Source: Bog-756 sp963776225
GTDB lineage: Bacteria; Actinomycetota; Acidimicrobiia; Acidimicrobiales; RAAP-2
Direction: 5' to 3'
Length of the DNA: 64,000 bases
NCBI GenBank assembly: GCA_963776225.1
Contig: CAVZLL010000001.1
Coordinates: 620,001 to 684,000, forward strand
The position numbers and the translations under genes are program-made. Shown here one piece after another: positions 60,955 through 64,000 of this stretch. How positions within the stretch are numbered: position 1 is the first letter of the stretch; each line of letters begins with the position of its first letter. The notes below the pieces were generated by a model, which saw only the letters and a program-made list of their open reading frames with translations, ran no database searches and was not told the origin of the DNA.

Positions 60955-62157
60955 TCAGGAGAGCACGACGGGCAGGTGGCGCGGTCCGCGCACCTGCCCC
61001 CCGGCCCAGGTGACCGACCCGGCGCCCTCCAGGTGGAAGACGGGAACCCGGGCCAGCCACTCCTCGAGCGCGATCCGCAGCTCCATCCTGGCGAGGTTCG
61101 ACCCCGCGCAGCGGTGGATGCCCGAGCCGAAGGCGACGTGGCGGTTGTCCCGGCGATCGAGGAGCACCTCGTCCGGGCGGTCGAACGCGGCCGGATCGCG
61201 GTTGGCGGCGGGGAAGTTCATCAGCACCTTGTCCCCCGCCCGCATCGGGCACCCGGCGAACTCGACGTCTTCGGTCACGACCCGGGCCATGGTCACCGGG
61301 GAATAGGCACGGAGCAGCTCCTCGACGGCCACGGGCATCAGGTCGGGCTCACGGAGAAGGCGGTCCCGGTCCCCGTCGTGGGTGGCCAGGTGCCACAGGG
61401 ACGAGCCGATGGCGCTCCAGGTGGTGTCGATCCCCGCGATGAGGGTGAGCATCGCCATGCCGAGGACGATGCTCTCGTCGATGGGTGCGCCGTCGGCCTC
61501 GGTGCGGAGCAGGGCGCTGAGCAGGTCGTCACCGGGGGTTTCGCGCCGCTCCTTCATCCGTTCCCAGAGGAACAACCCGATGCCGAAGTTCCCACGTCGC
61601 CGGCGCTCGGGATCGTCGGCGAACTCGAGGGAGTCGCGGACCCATCCGGTGAACGTGTCGGACATCGACTCGGGCACCCCGAGGATCTGTGCGATGACCC
61701 GGACCGGGATCTGCTGGGCGTAGTCGACCGCCGCGTCAGCCCGGTCGTTCTCCACGATGCGGTCGAGTAGGGACCGACAGAGGGAACGGGTCGAGGCCTC
61801 GTAGGACTCGACCCGCCGATGGGAGAACCAGGGGAGCAGCAGTCGGCGGGTCCAGGTGTGCAACGGAGGATCCGCAGAGATCGGCGGCAGCCCGTAGGGG
61901 AGGTGCTCCCGGCCCTCGTCCGACTCGGCCGCGATGACGCTCACGTCGATCGAGCTGAACCGGCCGGGATCGTGGGCGATGGCGGTCACGTCGGCATAGC
62001 GGGTGGGGAGCCAGGCGCTCTCCCGCCGGTCGGTGTGGGCGATCGGACAGCTGGTGCGGAGCTGGTCCCAGCGCCCGAACGGATCTTCGACGTAGCCCGC
62101 GTCGAGCACGTCGAAGTCGTGTGCCCAGTCGTCGACCGCCTCCGTGCGCGTGACCAT
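60955..62157 (-). CDS. Cytochrome P450
   Basis: This 400-residue soluble bacterial P450 has the I-helix AGIDTTWSAIGS, the ExxR motif in EELLRAYSP, and the haem-cysteine loop HVAFGSGIHRCAGSNLARME. Length and motifs match class I P450s that take electrons from a ferredoxin, which is not encoded nearby. It probably hydroxylates a hydrophobic substrate. It is divergent from the MFS exporter across 193 bases. The ATG follows GGAGGTCGG-like sequence. Confidence 0.95.
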   Translation of the reverse strand: MVTRTEAVDDWAHDFDVLDAGYVEDPFGRWDQLRTSCPIAHTDRRESAWLPTRYADVTAIAHDPGRFSSIDVSVIAAESDEGREHLPYGLPPISADPPLHTWTRRLLLPWFSHRRVESYEASTRSLCRSLLDRIVENDRADAAVDYAQQIPVRVIAQILGVPESMSDTFTGWVRDSLEFADDPERRRRGNFGIGLFLWERMKERRETPGDDLLSALLRTEADGAPIDESIVLGMAMLTLIAGIDTTWSAIGSSLWHLATHDGDRDRLLREPDLMPVAVEELLRAYSPVTMARVVTEDVEFAGCPMRAGDKVLMNFPAANRDPAAFDRPDEVLLDRRDNRHVAFGSGIHRCAGSNLARMELRIALEEWLARVPVFHLEGAGSVTWAGGQVRGPRHLPVVLS

Positions 62158-62350
62158 CCACCGACCTCCGACCTTCCGGCCAAGGGAACCCCCGGTCTGC
62201 AGAGGGCCGACCCGGAGTCCACCGTATCCCCCTTGCCCGGACGGTTCCAGACCCCGCGTCCCCGCAGACAGGGCCTCGTCGGGGGACGGTCGGACGCCGC
62301 GGCCCGGGCCCTAGGATCGCCGGGATGCACGACGTCCGCCCTTCCCGACG

Positions 62351-63852
62351 GTGACCGGCGTCGAGGTGGTGGACGCCCGACCTCGCGACACGGGACGATC
62401 CTCCCGCGCCCACTGGTGGATCCTGGTGGTCATCGCCAGCGCGCAGTTGATGGTCGTGCTCGACACGACGATCATGATCATCGCGCTTCCGTCCGCCCAA
62501 CAATCGCTCGGGTTCTCCAACACCGACCGCCAGTGGGTGGTGACCGCTTACACCCTCGGGTTCGGCGGGCTGCTCCTGCTCGGTGGGCGGCTGAGCGACA
62601 TGGTGGGCCCCAAGCGGACCCTGATGGCCGGCGTGATCGGCTTCGCCGCGGCCTCCGCCCTGGGTGGCGCATCGCAGTCCACCGGCATGCTGATCGGGGC
62701 GCGGGCGCTCCAGGGGATGTTCGGAGCCCTGCTCGCCCCGTCGGTGCTCTCCCTGCTCACCACCACCTTCACCGACCCCCGCGAGCGCGGGAGGGCCTTC
62801 GGGATCTACGCCTCGATCGCCATCGGGGGCGCAGCCTTCGGCCTCATCCTCGGCGGCCTCCTCACCGAGTACCTCGATTGGCGCTGGTGCCTCTACGTGA
62901 ATCTCCCGATCGCGGCCGTGGTGGCAGTCGGCGCGTTCATCCTGGTCCCGCAGCAGTCCGTGCACCGCGGGGTGCGGCTCGACGTCCCGGGTGTCCTGCT
63001 GGGTGCGGCGGGCTGGTGGCCCTGGTCTACGGGCTCGGCGAGGCCGCCACCGACGGATGGAGTGCTCCCGGTGTCGTCGTCCCGCTCTGCGCATCCGCGG
63101 TGCTGCTGAGTCTCTTCGTCCTCGTCCAGGCGCGTGTCCCCAACCCGCTCCTCCCCCTCCGGATCCTCGCGAACCGGAATCGCGGCGGTGCGTTCCTCAC
63201 CATCGTCTTCGCTGTGATCGGCATGTTCGGGACCTTCCTCTTCCTGACCTACCTGCTCCAGACGGTCGACCACTACTCGCCGCTGGTCACCGGCGTGGCC
63301 TTCCTCCCGCTCATGGTGGTGAACGGCGTCGCCGCCACCCAGATCGCCAGCCGCCTGATGGCGCTGGTCCCGACCCGGCTCCTGGTCGTGCCGGGGCTGC
63401 TCACCGCCGCTGCCGGGGCGCTGCTCCTCACCCGGCTCACCCCCGGCGCGAGCTACGTCACCCACGTCCTCCCGACCGAGGTCCTCCTCGGGCTGGGGCT
63501 CGGACTCGCCATGGTGCCCGCCGTCAGCACGGCGACCAATAACGCCGAGCCGCGTGACGTCGGGATCACCTCGGCGACGACCAACACCTGCCAGCAGGTC
63601 GGCGCCTCGATCGGCACCGCGCTGCTCAACACGATCGCGGCCACCGCGACCGCCGCCTACCTGGTGGCCCATCCCCGGAGTGCGGACGCGACCGCGCTGG
63701 CCACCGTGCACGGGTTCGCCACGGCGAGCTGGTGGGCCGCTGCCTCCCTGGCGACGGGCGCCCTGGTCGGAGGGATCCTGATCGACGCCCGTCCCGCAAG
63801 CGAGCACGACCGCTGGGCGGCCGCCTCCGAGGTCGCCGTCGATCCGGCCTGA
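62351..63852 (+). pseudogene. MFS exporter (DHA2/EmrB type), frameshifted
   Basis: The first frame (GTG 62351) gives HWWILVVIASAQLMVVLDTTIM, the QWVVTAYTLGFGGLLLLGGRL loop and RWCLYVNLPIAAVVAVGAFILVP. At about 63005-63015, within LLGAAG followed by LVALVYGLGEA, the frame must change. The rest (NPLLPLRILANRNRGGAFLTIVFAVIGMF to the stop at 63850-63852) is normal. One missing base in a GC-rich run (GCGGGCTGG) would restore a protein of about 500 residues and 14 helices. Either a base-call error or a real lesion. Likely a drug or metabolite efflux pump beside the P450. Confidence 0.78.
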
Positions 63853-64000
63853 CCGACCTCCCCCGACACGGCGCGTGCGCTCCCGATCTGCTATCGGGCG
63901 CGGGCACCGATAGGATCGGGTGGTCGGCGTCCGCCGCACCGAACGAGACGAGCCACATTGCCGCCCCCGCCCCTGTCCGCCACCGATGCGCCCGGGCCCC
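63853..64000. other. Right edge, no complete gene
   Basis: After the MFS gene, 148 bases hold no complete gene. TAGGAT at 63911-63916 resembles an actinobacterial -10 element for a rightward gene that would start near the window end, possibly at a TTG near 63958. This start is not supported. Confidence 0.25.

Noticed and set aside
63958..64000. A possible TTG-started gene at the right edge
   Set aside because: Only about 14 codons are visible, with no ribosome site or recognisable protein start.

Overview
This is a high-GC, gene-dense actinobacterial chromosome segment that contains the replication origin region. The order rplI-rpsR-ssb-rpsF, DUF5318, padR, ino1, pcnA, DUF6049, murJ, trxB, trxA, cwlM, parB, parA, rsmG, jag, yidC, yidD, rnpA, rpmH, dnaA, dnaN, recF, DUF721, gyrB, gyrA, tRNA-Ile is the classical actinobacterial origin block, which I know from Mycobacterium and Streptomyces. 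An inositol-1-phosphate synthase, an F420-type (LLM) oxidoreductase, cytochrome P450, a CwlM-like pseudo-amidase and DUF5318/DUF6049 all support Actinomycetota. A deep-branching lineage such as Acidimicrobiia is my inference from the absence of sigM and typical mycobacterial neighbours; it is not proven by the sequence.

Layout. 1-14235: housekeeping genes (ribosomal proteins and SSB, pantothenate, inositol, tRNA CCA addition, lipid II flippase MurJ, thioredoxin system, CwlM). 14435-20435: a leftward run parB-parA-rsmG-jag-yidC-yidD-rnpA-rpmH, mostly with 4-base start/stop overlaps and with a parS palindrome between parA and rsmG. 20436-22484: DnaA boxes around dnaA and an AT-rich dnaA-dnaN gap with three 7-bp iterons, the best oriC candidate. 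22485-29845: dnaN, recF, DUF721, gyrB, gyrA and tRNA-Ile(GAT).

From 29846 the character changes to accessory genes. First come a small membrane protein, a decayed gene remnant, two secreted beta-rich proteins (IPT/TIG and CSLREAI/beta-helix) and a lone FtsX-type permease. Next come a truncated methyltransferase, a GT87-like membrane glycosyltransferase, an unusual fusion of a multi-span membrane domain with a GH43 glycosidase, and a secreted five-repeat protein (36861-42570). This last group looks like a cell-surface glycan locus.

42602-64000 carries metabolic and envelope genes. They are a TetR regulator with an operator inside the neighbouring promoter, a GH4 glycosidase, a pair of overlapping genes for 2-hydroxy/2-oxo acid conversion, CtaG, a RodZ-like protein, pirin, an LCP cell-wall ligase and a Baeyer-Villiger-type monooxygenase. 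They also include a compact cytochrome b operon ending in a LigB-type dioxygenase, an LLM oxidoreductase, a P450 with a partner gene, and an MFS exporter.

Two genes (DUF6049 at 6420-8622 and MFS at 62351-63852) each carry one apparent frameshift, so either true decay or base-calling error is possible.
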